64,000 nt of DNA from Cystobacter fuscus (lineage in GTDB: Bacteria > Myxococcota > Myxococcia > Myxococcales > Myxococcaceae): NCBI RefSeq assembly GCF_002305875.1, contig NZ_CP022098.1, forward strand, positions 3,038,001 through 3,102,000. The letters run 5' to 3'. Under the pieces are notes generated by a model, which made no database searches, was not told the DNA's origin, and worked only from the letters and a program-made list of their open reading frames with translations. The stretch's first letter is position 1, and every line of letters begins with the position of its first letter. This document shows positions 50,146 through 59,475 of this stretch, in pieces. Made by a program: the position numbers and the translations under genes.

Positions 50146-53100
50146 GTGGCCGACCTGGCTCCCTCCAACTCCATGCGTCAGCCCATCTCCCATTGCCTGA
50201 CGGACGAGCTCCTGGTCGAACTGCTCGAGGACCGGTTGCCGGACGAAGAGCTGGCCCGGATCCATCGGCACGCCGCCGGGTGCGACGACTGCCGGGCCCT
50301 GCTCGCCACGTTCACACCTGGCATTCAGCGCGCGGGGGAGGAGGCCACGGATGACTGCGAGCCGGCCGGCACCTCGCGGGAGCCGGGGCTCGTCTGGACG
50401 CCACCCGACGCCTTCGACGCATTCCGCCTCGAAGGCGAGCTTGGTCGTGGCGGCATGGGCGTCGTCTACCTGGCGCACGACACCTCGCTGGATCGGCGCG
50501 TGGCGGTGAAGTTCATGGCCTCGAGTCAGCCGGCTCCCAGGCTCCGTGAGCGCTTCGCGACCGAGGCCCGGGCGCTCGCGCGCCTGCAGCACCCCCACAT
50601 CGTCAATGTGTTCAGCGTCGGTGAGGTGAGTGGCCACCCGTACATCGTCTCCGAGTACGTCGTCGGCGAGAGCCTCGCGGCGCTGCCCCTGCCGGTGCCC
50701 TGGCGCCGGGTCCTCGCCCTGGGCATCGGACTTGCCCGGGGGCTCGCGGCGGCGCATCGCCAGGGCGTGCTCCACCGCGACCTCAAGCCCTCCAATGCCC
50801 TGGTCACCCGGGAAGGCGTGGTGAAGCTGCTCGACTTCGGTCTGGCCGAGCGCTTCGAGGTGGGAGCAGCCGAGGTCTCCACCTCGCGCCCCATCGGCGG
50901 CACGCTGCCCTACATGGCGCCCGAGCTTCTCGCCGGTGCTCCCGCGAGCCCTCGAAGCGATCTCTACGCCCTGGGGCTCATCCTCCACGAGCTGTGCACG
51001 GGCGAGGTGCCACGCCGCGAGTCCCTCCAGCCTCCGGAGGTGCTTGCCCGTGCCGGGCTCGTGCCGGGCATCGATCCGGACTTCGCCGCGATCATCACGC
51101 GGTGCCTCGCGGCCAATCCGCTCGAGCGCTTCGCCTCGGCCGAGGCACTCCTCGAGGCCCTGGAGCGGCTGGAGCGCCTCGCGCCCGAGCCGCTGGCCGC
51201 CGGCAATCCCTACCGAGGCCTCGCTCCCTTCGAGGCCGAGCACCGGTCGCTCTTCTTCGGGCGCGACGCCGACATCCGCGCCGTGCTCGAGCGCCTGCGC
51301 TCGCGCGCCCTGGTCCTCGTCGCCGGGGACTCCGGGACCGGCAAGTCCTCGCTGTGCCGCGCCGGCGTCCTGCCCCGGGTGGCCGCTGGCGCCCTGGATG
51401 AAGGCCGTGAGTGGATCACTCTCACGCTGTGGCCCGGCCATCGTCCGCTCGAGGCCCTCGCCGCCGCGCTCGCGCCCCTGCTCGGCCGCAAGGAGGCGGA
51501 GCTCGTCACCGCGCTCGCGGACAGGTCAGCCTGGCTCGGCCAGGCGCTGCGTGAGGCGCACTCGAGTGGACGGGGCCTGCTGCTCTTCATCGATCAGCTC
51601 GAGGAGTTGCTCACCCTCTCCGAACCGGTCCAGGCGGCGCACTTCGCCCGGCTCCTCGGGGAGTTCGCCCTGCCGTCGGTGGGGGTGCACGTGCTGTTGG
51701 CGGTGCGCGGCGACTTCCTGACACGCCTGTGCGCGCTTCCCGGCCTGGGCGATGAGGCGGAGCGGGCGCTCTACATCCTTCGCCCCCTGTCACCCGAGGG
51801 AGTGCGCGAGGCCATCGTCGGGCCCGCGCGCAGCCGGGGCGTGGCTTTCGAATCGGGTGAGCTCCTCCAGATGCTCGTCGCCTCCACGGTCCATGGCGTG
51901 GGCAGCTTGCCCCTCCTCCAGTTCGCGCTCGCCGAGCTGTGGGAGCGGTGCAATCCCGAGCAGGGCGGCCGCATCATGCGGGAGGCGCTCGAGGAGATGG
52001 GCGGGGTGGCTGGAGCGCTGTCCCGGCATGCGGATGGAGTGCTCGCGCGCCTGAGTCCCACGGAGCACGCGGCGGCGCGGCGCCTCCTGCTCCAACTCGT
52101 GACGGAGGAGGGCACGCGCATCGAGCGTGGCGAAGACGAGCTCGCCGAGGCCTCGGATGGGGCTTCCCGTGCCGCCCTTCGCGCGCTCGTCGAGGGTCGC
52201 CTCCTGCACACGCGCACCGTGAGCGGCCAGCCGCGCTGGGAGATCGCCCACGAGTCGCTCATCGAGAGCTGGGGCACGCTCCGCGACTGGCTCGATGACG
52301 ACATCGGCCATCGCGTGGTGCGCAAGCGGGTCGAGGCGGCCAGCGCCGAGTGGGAGCGCCTCATGCGGGCCCGCGATGCCCTCTGGGGGCAGCGGCAGCT
52401 CGACGAGGCGCGGCTGCTCGAGCCCTCCACCCTGGGCTCGCGCGAGCATGCCTTCCTCCTCGCTTCCCAGCGCGCCGTGACACGCAAGCGCTGGGGGCGC
52501 TGGCTCGCGGTGCTGGGCCTCGTGCTCGCCGTCTGCGCTTCCTATGGCGGGCTTCGTCTGCACGCGTACCTCGAGGACACGCGCTTCGTCGCCACCGAGC
52601 ACGGCCTGGCACGGGAGGCGCTCGCCGCGGGCCGTGACCTCGCCCAGCGGGCCCGCGTACGCCGCGAGGAGGCGTTGGCGTTGTTCGATGGCCGGGCGCC
52701 GCCGTCCGTGGGCCTCCAGACCTTGTCGGGACCCGATGGTCCGAGGAGAGCCGCCGAGCGGCAATGGACCCAGGCGCTCGCCCTGCGCGATCAGGCGGAT
52801 GCGGCCTACACGCGCGCCAGCCGGAACCTCGAGAGGGCCCTGGATCGCGATCGCCACCACGTGGGCACGCGCCGGCTCATCTCGGAGCTCACCTATGAAC
52901 GGGCTCTCCTCGCCGAGCGCTTCCACCAGAGCCGCGAGCATGACGAGTGGGTGCGGCGTCTGGAGCAGGAGGTGGACACGGCGCGAGTGGACACGGAATG
53001 GCTGCAACGGCTCAAGGCCCCGGCCGAACTGGAGATCATCTCCACCCCACCTGGCGCACGCGTCGAGCTCGAGCGCTACACCCAGGAAGAGGGGACCTTC

Positions 53101-54111
53101 CGCCGTGAGCCCGTCGCGGAGGCCAGCTCCCTGGGGCCGACCCCCATCGCCCGCCTTCGCCTGCCCGAGGGCTCCTATGTGCTCCACGTCACGCAGCCGG
53201 GGCGTGTGCCGGTGGACCTGCCGCTGCGCCTCTCGCACGGTGCCCGCGAAACGGTCCGCCTCACGCTCCCCACCGCGGTGCCTGACGGCTATGTCTACAT
53301 CCCGCCGGGCTGTTTCCTCCTGGGCAGCGCCGAGCCCGAGGCGGTGCGCAGGTTCTCGTTCAGCGCGCCGATTCATCGGTTCTGTCTCAACGCGGGGTAC
53401 CTGATCGGCCAGCGGGAGGTGACGTTCGGCGACTGGCTGACCTACCTCGACGACCTGCCTCCGGATGCGCCCGCGAGGAGGATCCTCGAGCAGCCGCGCT
53501 TCGGCGATGGTGGGGCGGTGACGCTGCGGCGACACCCCGGCGCTGACTGGAGCTTCACCTTCTATCGTTCGCGAGAGGAGTTCAGCACGGCGAAGGTGGG
53601 CGAGGCCTTTGTCTACGCGGGGCGGACCCGGCGGAACACCGCTGACTGGAGAAGGTTTCCCCTGTTCGGTGTCTCCGCGCAGGACCTGGAGGGCTACTTC
53701 TACTGGCTCGACCGGACGAAGCGTCTGCCAGGAGCGCGCCTGTGTGGCCAGCACGAGTGGGAGTACGCGGCCCGGGGAGCGGATGGCCGCCGATACCCTC
53801 ATGGCGAGGAACTGCGGCCCGACGACGCCAACATCGACGCGACCTATGATCGGGAGCCCACGGCCTTCGGGCCCGACATGGTCGGTTCCCACCCCGCGTC
53901 GGTGAGCCCCTTCGGTCTGCACGACATGGCCGGCAACGCCTACGAGCTCACGCGGTCCGTGACACCGGAGTTCGGGCGAGTCGTTCTCCGGGGGGGCTCG
54001 TGGTACTACGACGCCTTCGCCGCGGCCATCGCGGACCTCTCACCCGGAGATCCCACGGCGCGCGACGTCAGGATCGGCGTGCGCGTCTGTGCTTCGTTCT
54101 CTCCACGGTAG
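50146..54111 (+). CDS. Kinase-STAND NTPase-PEGA-SUMF1 multidomain protein
   Basis: A 1321-residue protein from GTG 50146 (AGGAGG upstream). Order: anti-sigma-like zinc motif (HRHAAGCDDC, His42/Cys46/Cys49); Ser/Thr kinase with GRGGMGVVY loop, VAVKFM Lys, HRDLKPSN and DFGLAE (about 95-340); nSTAND-like NTPase opening NPYRGLAPFEAEHRSLFFG with Walker A GDSGTGKSS (about 395); one transmembrane helix (WLAVLGLVLAVCASYGGL, about 785); helical stalk; PEGA-like domain (about 962-1043); C-terminal SUMF1/FGE domain ending LRGGSWYYDAFAAAIADL. The kinase sits in the cytosol and SUMF1 outside. Probably a sensor controlling the divergent sigma factor. Confidence 0.9.
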   Translation: MADLAPSNSMRQPISHCLTDELLVELLEDRLPDEELARIHRHAAGCDDCRALLATFTPGIQRAGEEATDDCEPAGTSREPGLVWTPPDAFDAFRLEGELGRGGMGVVYLAHDTSLDRRVAVKFMASSQPAPRLRERFATEARALARLQHPHIVNVFSVGEVSGHPYIVSEYVVGESLAALPLPVPWRRVLALGIGLARGLAAAHRQGVLHRDLKPSNALVTREGVVKLLDFGLAERFEVGAAEVSTSRPIGGTLPYMAPELLAGAPASPRSDLYALGLILHELCTGEVPRRESLQPPEVLARAGLVPGIDPDFAAIITRCLAANPLERFASAEALLEALERLERLAPEPLAAGNPYRGLAPFEAEHRSLFFGRDADIRAVLERLRSRALVLVAGDSGTGKSSLCRAGVLPRVAAGALDEGREWITLTLWPGHRPLEALAAALAPLLGRKEAELVTALADRSAWLGQALREAHSSGRGLLLFIDQLEELLTLSEPVQAAHFARLLGEFALPSVGVHVLLAVRGDFLTRLCALPGLGDEAERALYILRPLSPEGVREAIVGPARSRGVAFESGELLQMLVASTVHGVGSLPLLQFALAELWERCNPEQGGRIMREALEEMGGVAGALSRHADGVLARLSPTEHAAARRLLLQLVTEEGTRIERGEDELAEASDGASRAALRALVEGRLLHTRTVSGQPRWEIAHESLIESWGTLRDWLDDDIGHRVVRKRVEAASAEWERLMRARDALWGQRQLDEARLLEPSTLGSREHAFLLASQRAVTRKRWGRWLAVLGLVLAVCASYGGLRLHAYLEDTRFVATEHGLAREALAAGRDLAQRARVRREEALALFDGRAPPSVGLQTLSGPDGPRRAAERQWTQALALRDQADAAYTRASRNLERALDRDRHHVGTRRLISELTYERALLAERFHQSREHDEWVRRLEQEVDTARVDTEWLQRLKAPAELEIISTPPGARVELERYTQEEGTFRREPVAEASSLGPTPIARLRLPEGSYVLHVTQPGRVPVDLPLRLSHGARETVRLTLPTAVPDGYVYIPPGCFLLGSAEPEAVRRFSFSAPIHRFCLNAGYLIGQREVTFGDWLTYLDDLPPDAPARRILEQPRFGDGGAVTLRRHPGADWSFTFYRSREEFSTAKVGEAFVYAGRTRRNTADWRRFPLFGVSAQDLEGYFYWLDRTKRLPGARLCGQHEWEYAARGADGRRYPHGEELRPDDANIDATYDREPTAFGPDMVGSHPASVSPFGLHDMAGNAYELTRSVTPEFGRVVLRGGSWYYDAFAAAIADLSPGDPTARDVRIGVRVCASFSPR

Positions 54112-54168
54112 GAGGGCACTGGTGAGCAAGCGAACACATCGCCCAGGCGGGGCGCCGCGTCCGGCTCC

Positions 54169-55257
54169 TCAAGACAGCCCGATGCTCCAGCGAAAGGCGC
54201 GGTTCGGGCGCAGGAGGCGGTAGACGCCCCAGGGCCCCAGCACGCCCACGAGCGCGCCCAGGACGAGGTGCAGCGGGAGGGGCGCGCCGGGCCATGCCCG
54301 CTCCAGGGCCTGCCGGGGTCCGGAGACGAAGTAGATGTGGAAGAGGTAGATGGGCATGCTGATCGAGCCCAGGTAGACGAGCCCTCTGAGCAGCCACGCG
54401 CGCCGCGCCCGGTCCAGGAGGACGACGGCCAGGGAGAACTGCATGCAGAAGCCCAGGGGGCCGTTGAGCTGTCGCGGCGCCCAGGGCCCCTCGGTGGAAC
54501 TCCAGGCCTGGAGCGCCACCATCAGCCCCAGACACCCCACCGGCACCGCCGCCTGGAGCGCTCGTGGCAGCCGGGAGAGCCCCCGCATCACCGGCCCGAG
54601 TCCGGGAGCCAGGGCCAGGCCCGAGGCGAAGAAGCAGTTGGAGAAGAGGATGAGGCGCAGGTAGCTCGCCCCCACGCCCACCGTGGCGGCGCCCCAGGAT
54701 TCGGCGATGGCGTGGGCCAGCAGGGACAGGCCCAGATAGCCGGGTCCCGCCCAGGGGCCCGGGGCTGGCACGAGGCGCCGGTAGATCCAGGCGAGCAGGG
54801 TGCAGCCCACCAGGGCGTGCACGAACCAGAAGATGCCGTAGGGGGGAAACCACGCGGTGGGCAACCGGCCCATCCAGACGAGCCAGCCGTCGAGGGTCCG
54901 CGGACCCCCCCGCAGGAGTTCCTGGAGGCCGAGGGCGACAGGTGCCCAGACGAACATGGGGACGACGAGTTTGCGCAGCTTGCGACGCGTGAACTCCAGG
55001 AAGGACGGGTTCGGCTCGGCAAAGAGGAACACCGCCGCGCCCGAGTTCATCAGCATCACCGCCATGTTGAAGCTGTGAAGGAGCCCCGCGGCGAAGCGCA
55101 GGTCGGCGCGCTCCGGGACGAAGAGCTTGCGCAGTCCCTGGGAGGACTCCACGCCCATCACGTGGACGAGCACCACCAGCAGGATGCTGAGGCCTCGGCT
55201 GCAGAACAGCGCATCGGAGAGCGCCCTGGGGGTGGCCGGATCGCGGGGGGAGGACAT
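54169..55257 (-). CDS. Acyltransferase-3-family membrane protein
   Basis: About 362 residues from ATG 55257; longer in-frame starts lack membrane or coding character. Acyltransferase-3 features: LFCSRGLSILLVVLVHVMGV (helix 1 with the catalytic His), FVWAPVALGLQEL, PPYGIFWFVHALVGCTLLAW, and about ten helices. It modifies carbohydrates or lipids on the outer face of the inner membrane with acetyl or other acyl groups. It converges with the kinase gene. Confidence 0.85.
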   Translation of the reverse strand: MSSPRDPATPRALSDALFCSRGLSILLVVLVHVMGVESSQGLRKLFVPERADLRFAAGLLHSFNMAVMLMNSGAAVFLFAEPNPSFLEFTRRKLRKLVVPMFVWAPVALGLQELLRGGPRTLDGWLVWMGRLPTAWFPPYGIFWFVHALVGCTLLAWIYRRLVPAPGPWAGPGYLGLSLLAHAIAESWGAATVGVGASYLRLILFSNCFFASGLALAPGLGPVMRGLSRLPRALQAAVPVGCLGLMVALQAWSSTEGPWAPRQLNGPLGFCMQFSLAVVLLDRARRAWLLRGLVYLGSISMPIYLFHIYFVSGPRQALERAWPGAPLPLHLVLGALVGVLGPWGVYRLLRPNRAFRWSIGLS

Positions 55258-55567
55258 GTGTCTGGCGCTCCGGAATGCAAGGACCATGCGCCCTCCGCCC
55301 CCGGCCGCACCGCCCGCGCCGTGTCTCCGGTGTCCCGGTTCGAGGCACTCCGGCGTCTCGGAATGGGCCCACCTCGCGGGCGGCGCTCGGCCAAGGCGGG
55401 GGCATGGCCCCGGCAAGGGCCGGCAGGCCCCGCGCTGGGAGGACGTACGCCCTCCCATGAGGGGACAGGTGGAAAGTTATGTAGTGAACGAAACCTGAAG
55501 TACCGTGGCGAGCCGACACGCAACCAGGGGGGATGCGGTGACGGGCGTTCCTCCCGATGGAGCCGCC

Positions 55568-58500
55568 ATGCATGCCGTGAGAGTCCGCAGTGCCCTGCTG
55601 GGGTGTTGGATGGGATTGTGGGTGGGCTGTAGCAGCCCTCCCCCGGGAACGCAGACGCTGGCGCGCCACGCCGAGCCCCTGGTGATGGACGGCTGGGAGG
55701 GGACAGCCTCCATGCCGGAATCGCGCAAGTACCACGCGGGCGTGGAACTCGCCTCGGGGCGGGTGTTGGTGACGGGTGGGTACAACGCCAGTGGCTATCT
55801 GTCCTCGGCGTCTGTCTATGAGCCCGGAGCGGGGACCTGGACGGCGGTGGCGCCCATGCCCGTGGCACGGCAGGCACACACGGCGACGCGACTGCCGTCG
55901 GGGCAGGTGCTGGTGGTGGGCGGGGAGAACACCACGGGCCGACTGGCCACGGCGGTGGTGTACGAGCCGGCCACCAATACATGGAGTTCGGCGGGCGGCT
56001 TCGCCTCGGGTCTGGGGCGTAAGGAGCTGACGGCCACGTTGCTGCCGTCGGGCAAGGTGCTGGTGGCGGGCGGCAACAACGGCGGGGCTCGCACCACGGT
56101 GGATGTGTATGACGCCCAGGCGGGCTCCTGGACGCCGGGGCCCAATCTGGGCACGCCCCGGCGCGCTCACACGGCGACGTTGCTGCCCTCGGGGCGGGTG
56201 CTGGTGGTGGGCGGCACGGGGAGCACGAGCCTGGCGACGGCGGAGGTGTACGAGCCGACGAGCAACAAGTGGACGGCGACGGGAGCCCTGACGACGCCGC
56301 GCTACAACCACACGGCGACGCTGCTGGCCTCGGGGCAGGTGCTGGTGGTGGGCGGACGCAACAGCACGGGGGTGGTGGGCACGGCGGAACTGTATGATCC
56401 GAGTACGGGCACCTGGAGCCCGGCGGGGACGCTGGCGACGGGGCGGGAGTCGCACACGGCGACGTTGTTGAGCACGGGGCAGGTGCTGGTGGTGGGCGGA
56501 CTGAACGGAAGCGCGCTGAGCAGCAGTGAGCTGTACGAGCCGACGACCCGAACGTGGAGCGGGGTGGGCGCTCTGGCCACCGCGCGGTACGCCCATGTGG
56601 CGGTATTGCTGGAAGCACAGAAGAAGGTGCTGGTGGTGGGAGGCATTGGGACGGCGAGCCTGGCGACGGCGGAGCTGTACACGTACGACGCGTGTGCCGG
56701 GGTGACGTGCAACACGCCTCCGGGGGGGTGCTATCAGGCGGCGGGCACCTGCTCGCTGGGGGTGTGCAGCTACGCGCCCAAGGCGGCGGGGACGGTGTGC
56801 GATGACGGGGAAGGGTGCACGGGCGACGACACGTGCAACGGCGCGGGCGTGTGCGCGGGGCGGGCGCTCAGTTGCGACAGTGCTCCGGGCCAGTGCTACG
56901 AGCCGGTGGGCACGTGCACGCAGGGAAGCTGCGCATACCAGTACAAGGCGGACGGGGCCGCGTGTGACGACCACGATGCGTGCACGGTGAACGAGGTGTG
57001 CAACGGGGTGGGTGGGTGCGGCGGCACGCCGGTGACGTGCACCACGCCGCCGGGGCAGTGCTACGAGTCGACGGGGACGTGCGGCGCTGGCGGCGCGTGC
57101 AGCTATGCGCCCAGGGCGGCGGGGACGGCGTGCAACGATGGCAACGCGAACACGGTGCAGGACGTGTGCAATGGGACGGGCGGATGCGCGGGCGTGGTGG
57201 CGTGCACGACGCCGCCGGACGCGTGCCACGGCTCGCCAGGGACGTATGCCAATGGCGTATGTACCTACCCGCTGAAGGCGGCGGGCACCGTGTGCGGCGC
57301 GGGCCAGGTATGCGACGCGACGGGCACGTGCGGCAGTGGCTGCTGGATTGGCGGGGCCTACTACGCGGCGGGGAGCACCAATCCCAGTGGCGACTGCCAG
57401 CAGTGCAACCCCAGCGTGTCGACGAGCAGCTGGAGCTTCAAGCCGGCTACCACTCAGTGTCGGGCCGCGGGCGGCGTCTGCGACGTGGCGGAGTACTGCA
57501 CGGGGAACTCGGCCTCCTGCCCCGCGGACGCGGTTGTCAACGCCGGTACCTCCTGCCGCGCGGCGGCGGGCAACTGCGATGTGGCGGAGGTCTGTGATGG
57601 AGCGGGCAAGACGTGTCCCTCCGATGCCCATGCCGCCAATGGGACGAGCTGCGGCTCCACCGGCTACGGCGGCTGGGGCAGCTGTGGCGGGGGTGCCAAC
57701 TACTGCGCCACGTCGGGCACCCAGTCGCGCAGCATGACGACGTACACGTGTAACTCGGGGACGTGCAACGCGAGCACCAGCTCGCAGTCCCAGACGTGCT
57801 CGCTGACGCCCACCACCTGCGCTGCGCCCACCTATGGCTCGTGGAGCGGATGCTCCTATTACGATGTCTGTTCGAATGAGGGCGAGCGGTCGCGGACGGT
57901 GACGCGCTACAGCCTCAACTGCGCGACGGGCCAGTGCGCCGCGAGCACCACCACGGAGTACGACGGGTGTACTCGCACCATGCCCACGGGCAGCTGTGGC
58001 TCCCCCTCCTATGGCGGCTGGGGCACGTGCAACGTCAGCAACTACTGCTCCACGTCGGGCACTCAATACCGGAGCATGACGACGTACACGTGTGGCGGAG
58101 GCACGTGCAACGCGAGCGCCGGCTCCCAGTCGCAGTCCTGCTCGGTGTACCCGGACACCTCGTGCCCGGGAGCGAGCTACGGAGCGTGGAGCGCGTGCAG
58201 CTTCGGCGATGCCTGCACGACGACGGGCACGCAGTCGCGCAGCGTGACGAGCTACGATTTCAATTGCTCCAGTGGCCAGTGCAACGCGAGCACCAGCACG
58301 CAAACGCAGACGTGCACCCGGGCGCCCCCCACCGTGGAATGCTCGGGGCCGAGCTACGGGGCCTGGAGTGCGTGTACCTCCACCGATGCGTGTGGGCAGG
58401 GAGGCGTGCAGTCGAGGACGGTGACGACCTACAGCGCCTCGGGTTGCCAATGCGTGGCGTCCACCACAACGGAGACGCAAGCCTGTCCGACCAATTCGAC

Positions 58501-58630
58501 CTATCCCTGGATGGCCTGCGGCAACATGTGTGTGAATGTCAGCGATAACTTCAACCACTGCGGCGGCTGTGGCCAGAAATGCCCCAACTACAAGTTCGTT
58601 TGCGTGGAAGGGATTTGCGAATTCCAGTAG
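55568..58630 (+). CDS. Surface lipoprotein with Kelch repeats and thrombospondin-like repeats
   Basis: About 1020 residues from ATG 55568. The signal segment ends WVGCSS (lipobox Cys21). Seven Kelch motifs follow (ATLLPSGKVLVAGGNNGG, YEPTSNKWTATGALTTPRYN and so on, about 40-370), forming a propeller. Next come Cys-rich modules (about 375-690; CNTPPGGCYQAAGTCSLG type). Five thrombospondin-1-like repeats follow (SYGGWGSCGGGANYC, YGSWSGCSYYDVC, YGAWSACSFGDAC), then a Cys-rich end (NHCGGCGQKCPN). Predicted cell-surface adhesion or matrix protein. Confidence 0.88.
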   Translation: MHAVRVRSALLGCWMGLWVGCSSPPPGTQTLARHAEPLVMDGWEGTASMPESRKYHAGVELASGRVLVTGGYNASGYLSSASVYEPGAGTWTAVAPMPVARQAHTATRLPSGQVLVVGGENTTGRLATAVVYEPATNTWSSAGGFASGLGRKELTATLLPSGKVLVAGGNNGGARTTVDVYDAQAGSWTPGPNLGTPRRAHTATLLPSGRVLVVGGTGSTSLATAEVYEPTSNKWTATGALTTPRYNHTATLLASGQVLVVGGRNSTGVVGTAELYDPSTGTWSPAGTLATGRESHTATLLSTGQVLVVGGLNGSALSSSELYEPTTRTWSGVGALATARYAHVAVLLEAQKKVLVVGGIGTASLATAELYTYDACAGVTCNTPPGGCYQAAGTCSLGVCSYAPKAAGTVCDDGEGCTGDDTCNGAGVCAGRALSCDSAPGQCYEPVGTCTQGSCAYQYKADGAACDDHDACTVNEVCNGVGGCGGTPVTCTTPPGQCYESTGTCGAGGACSYAPRAAGTACNDGNANTVQDVCNGTGGCAGVVACTTPPDACHGSPGTYANGVCTYPLKAAGTVCGAGQVCDATGTCGSGCWIGGAYYAAGSTNPSGDCQQCNPSVSTSSWSFKPATTQCRAAGGVCDVAEYCTGNSASCPADAVVNAGTSCRAAAGNCDVAEVCDGAGKTCPSDAHAANGTSCGSTGYGGWGSCGGGANYCATSGTQSRSMTTYTCNSGTCNASTSSQSQTCSLTPTTCAAPTYGSWSGCSYYDVCSNEGERSRTVTRYSLNCATGQCAASTTTEYDGCTRTMPTGSCGSPSYGGWGTCNVSNYCSTSGTQYRSMTTYTCGGGTCNASAGSQSQSCSVYPDTSCPGASYGAWSACSFGDACTTTGTQSRSVTSYDFNCSSGQCNASTSTQTQTCTRAPPTVECSGPSYGAWSACTSTDACGQGGVQSRTVTTYSASGCQCVASTTTETQACPTNSTYPWMACGNMCVNVSDNFNHCGGCGQKCPNYKFVCVEGICEFQ

Positions 58631-58674
58631 TGCCTTCCGCATGACCTCCATGTCATGAAGGGGGAGGAAGCGGC

Positions 58675-59226
58675 TCACGCCGCCGCCTCCCCGGGTCGGG
58701 TGGCCCGCACCACGCGGGCCGGGGCGCCCACGGCCACGCTCGCGGGGGGAATCTCCCCGCGCACCACGCTCGCCGCGCCCACGAGGCTCCCCTCTCCAAT
58801 TCGCGAGCCCGCGAGCACCGTGACCCCATTGGCCAGGAATACCCCCCGGCCCACGCGCGTGTCGCCATTCTGGAGCGTCACGCCGTGCAGCACCGTGCAC
58901 GCCGGCCCGAGCTCCACGCCCCGCCCGATGACGATGTGGAACGGGTGGGGCAGGCGCAGCCCGGGGCCGATCGCATCGCTCCACACGTCGATGTGAAAGC
59001 CCAGGCGGAGCGCGGTGGACACTCCCAGCGACGTGCCCAGCGCGCCCCGAAGTCCGGCCCCGAGCCGCAACAGGGCCAGCGCCCACAGGGAGGCATCGAG
59101 CGCGGCGGCGGCTCGCGGCAGCCGCGCTCCCCCTTCCCGGTGCACCCGCACCACCCGCGCGCCGTCCTCCCGGAAGGCCCGTAGGGAGTGCGCCACGGCG
59201 TGGAAGCGTTTCAATCGCGAACCCAT
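58675..59226 (-). CDS. Serine-acetyltransferase-like hexapeptide-repeat acyltransferase
   Basis: A 183-residue protein whose C-terminal half is a left-handed beta-helix (LRLPHPFHIVIGRGVELGPA, TVLHGVTLQNGDTRVGRG, LAGSRIGEGSLVGAASVVRG). The His in PHPFHIVIG is the usual catalytic position. It is shorter than CysE and lacks its N-terminal helical domain, as in exopolysaccharide-cluster acetyltransferases. It is divergent from an NtrC-like activator that precedes a Wza-like gene, which supports a polysaccharide-modification role. Confidence 0.85.
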   Translation of the reverse strand: MGSRLKRFHAVAHSLRAFREDGARVVRVHREGGARLPRAAAALDASLWALALLRLGAGLRGALGTSLGVSTALRLGFHIDVWSDAIGPGLRLPHPFHIVIGRGVELGPACTVLHGVTLQNGDTRVGRGVFLANGVTVLAGSRIGEGSLVGAASVVRGEIPPASVAVGAPARVVRATRPGEAAA

Positions 59227-59289
59227 GCCTCCCTCCCTTGCGAGCGCCGTTCCAGTCCCGCCCGCGCGGGGACGTGGGTTGGATGTGTT

Positions 59290-59337
59290 TCATCTTGAGG
59301 CAGGGGCGAGGTCTCGTTTCAGGATGTCTCAAGATGA
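59290..59337. promoter_or_regulatory. Inverted repeat upstream of NtrC-type gene
   Basis: TCATCTTGAG at 59290-59299 and its perfect complement CTCAAGATGA at 59328-59337, 28 bases apart, in the 249-base region between the acetyltransferase and the activator gene. Arm centres are 38 bases apart, nearly four helical turns, which would suit a regulator binding two sites. Confidence 0.5.
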
Positions 59338-59475
59338 GATGACCGGACGTGCTCCGCGAACGTCCGGGTCTCCTGGGGGGAACGGGACATGCACCGGGCA
59401 CCCGGGAGTCAGCAGGAAGCGGGCAGCCGACCGAGAGCAGCCTGTACCTCACGCTGCTTCAGGAGATTGCCCGAC

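Noticed and set aside
54068..59452. Very long minus-strand open frame (about 1794 codons)
   Set aside because: It lies antisense to the Kelch lipoprotein and other well-supported genes and has low-complexity Arg/Ala/His sequence, as expected of a shadow frame in GC-rich DNA.
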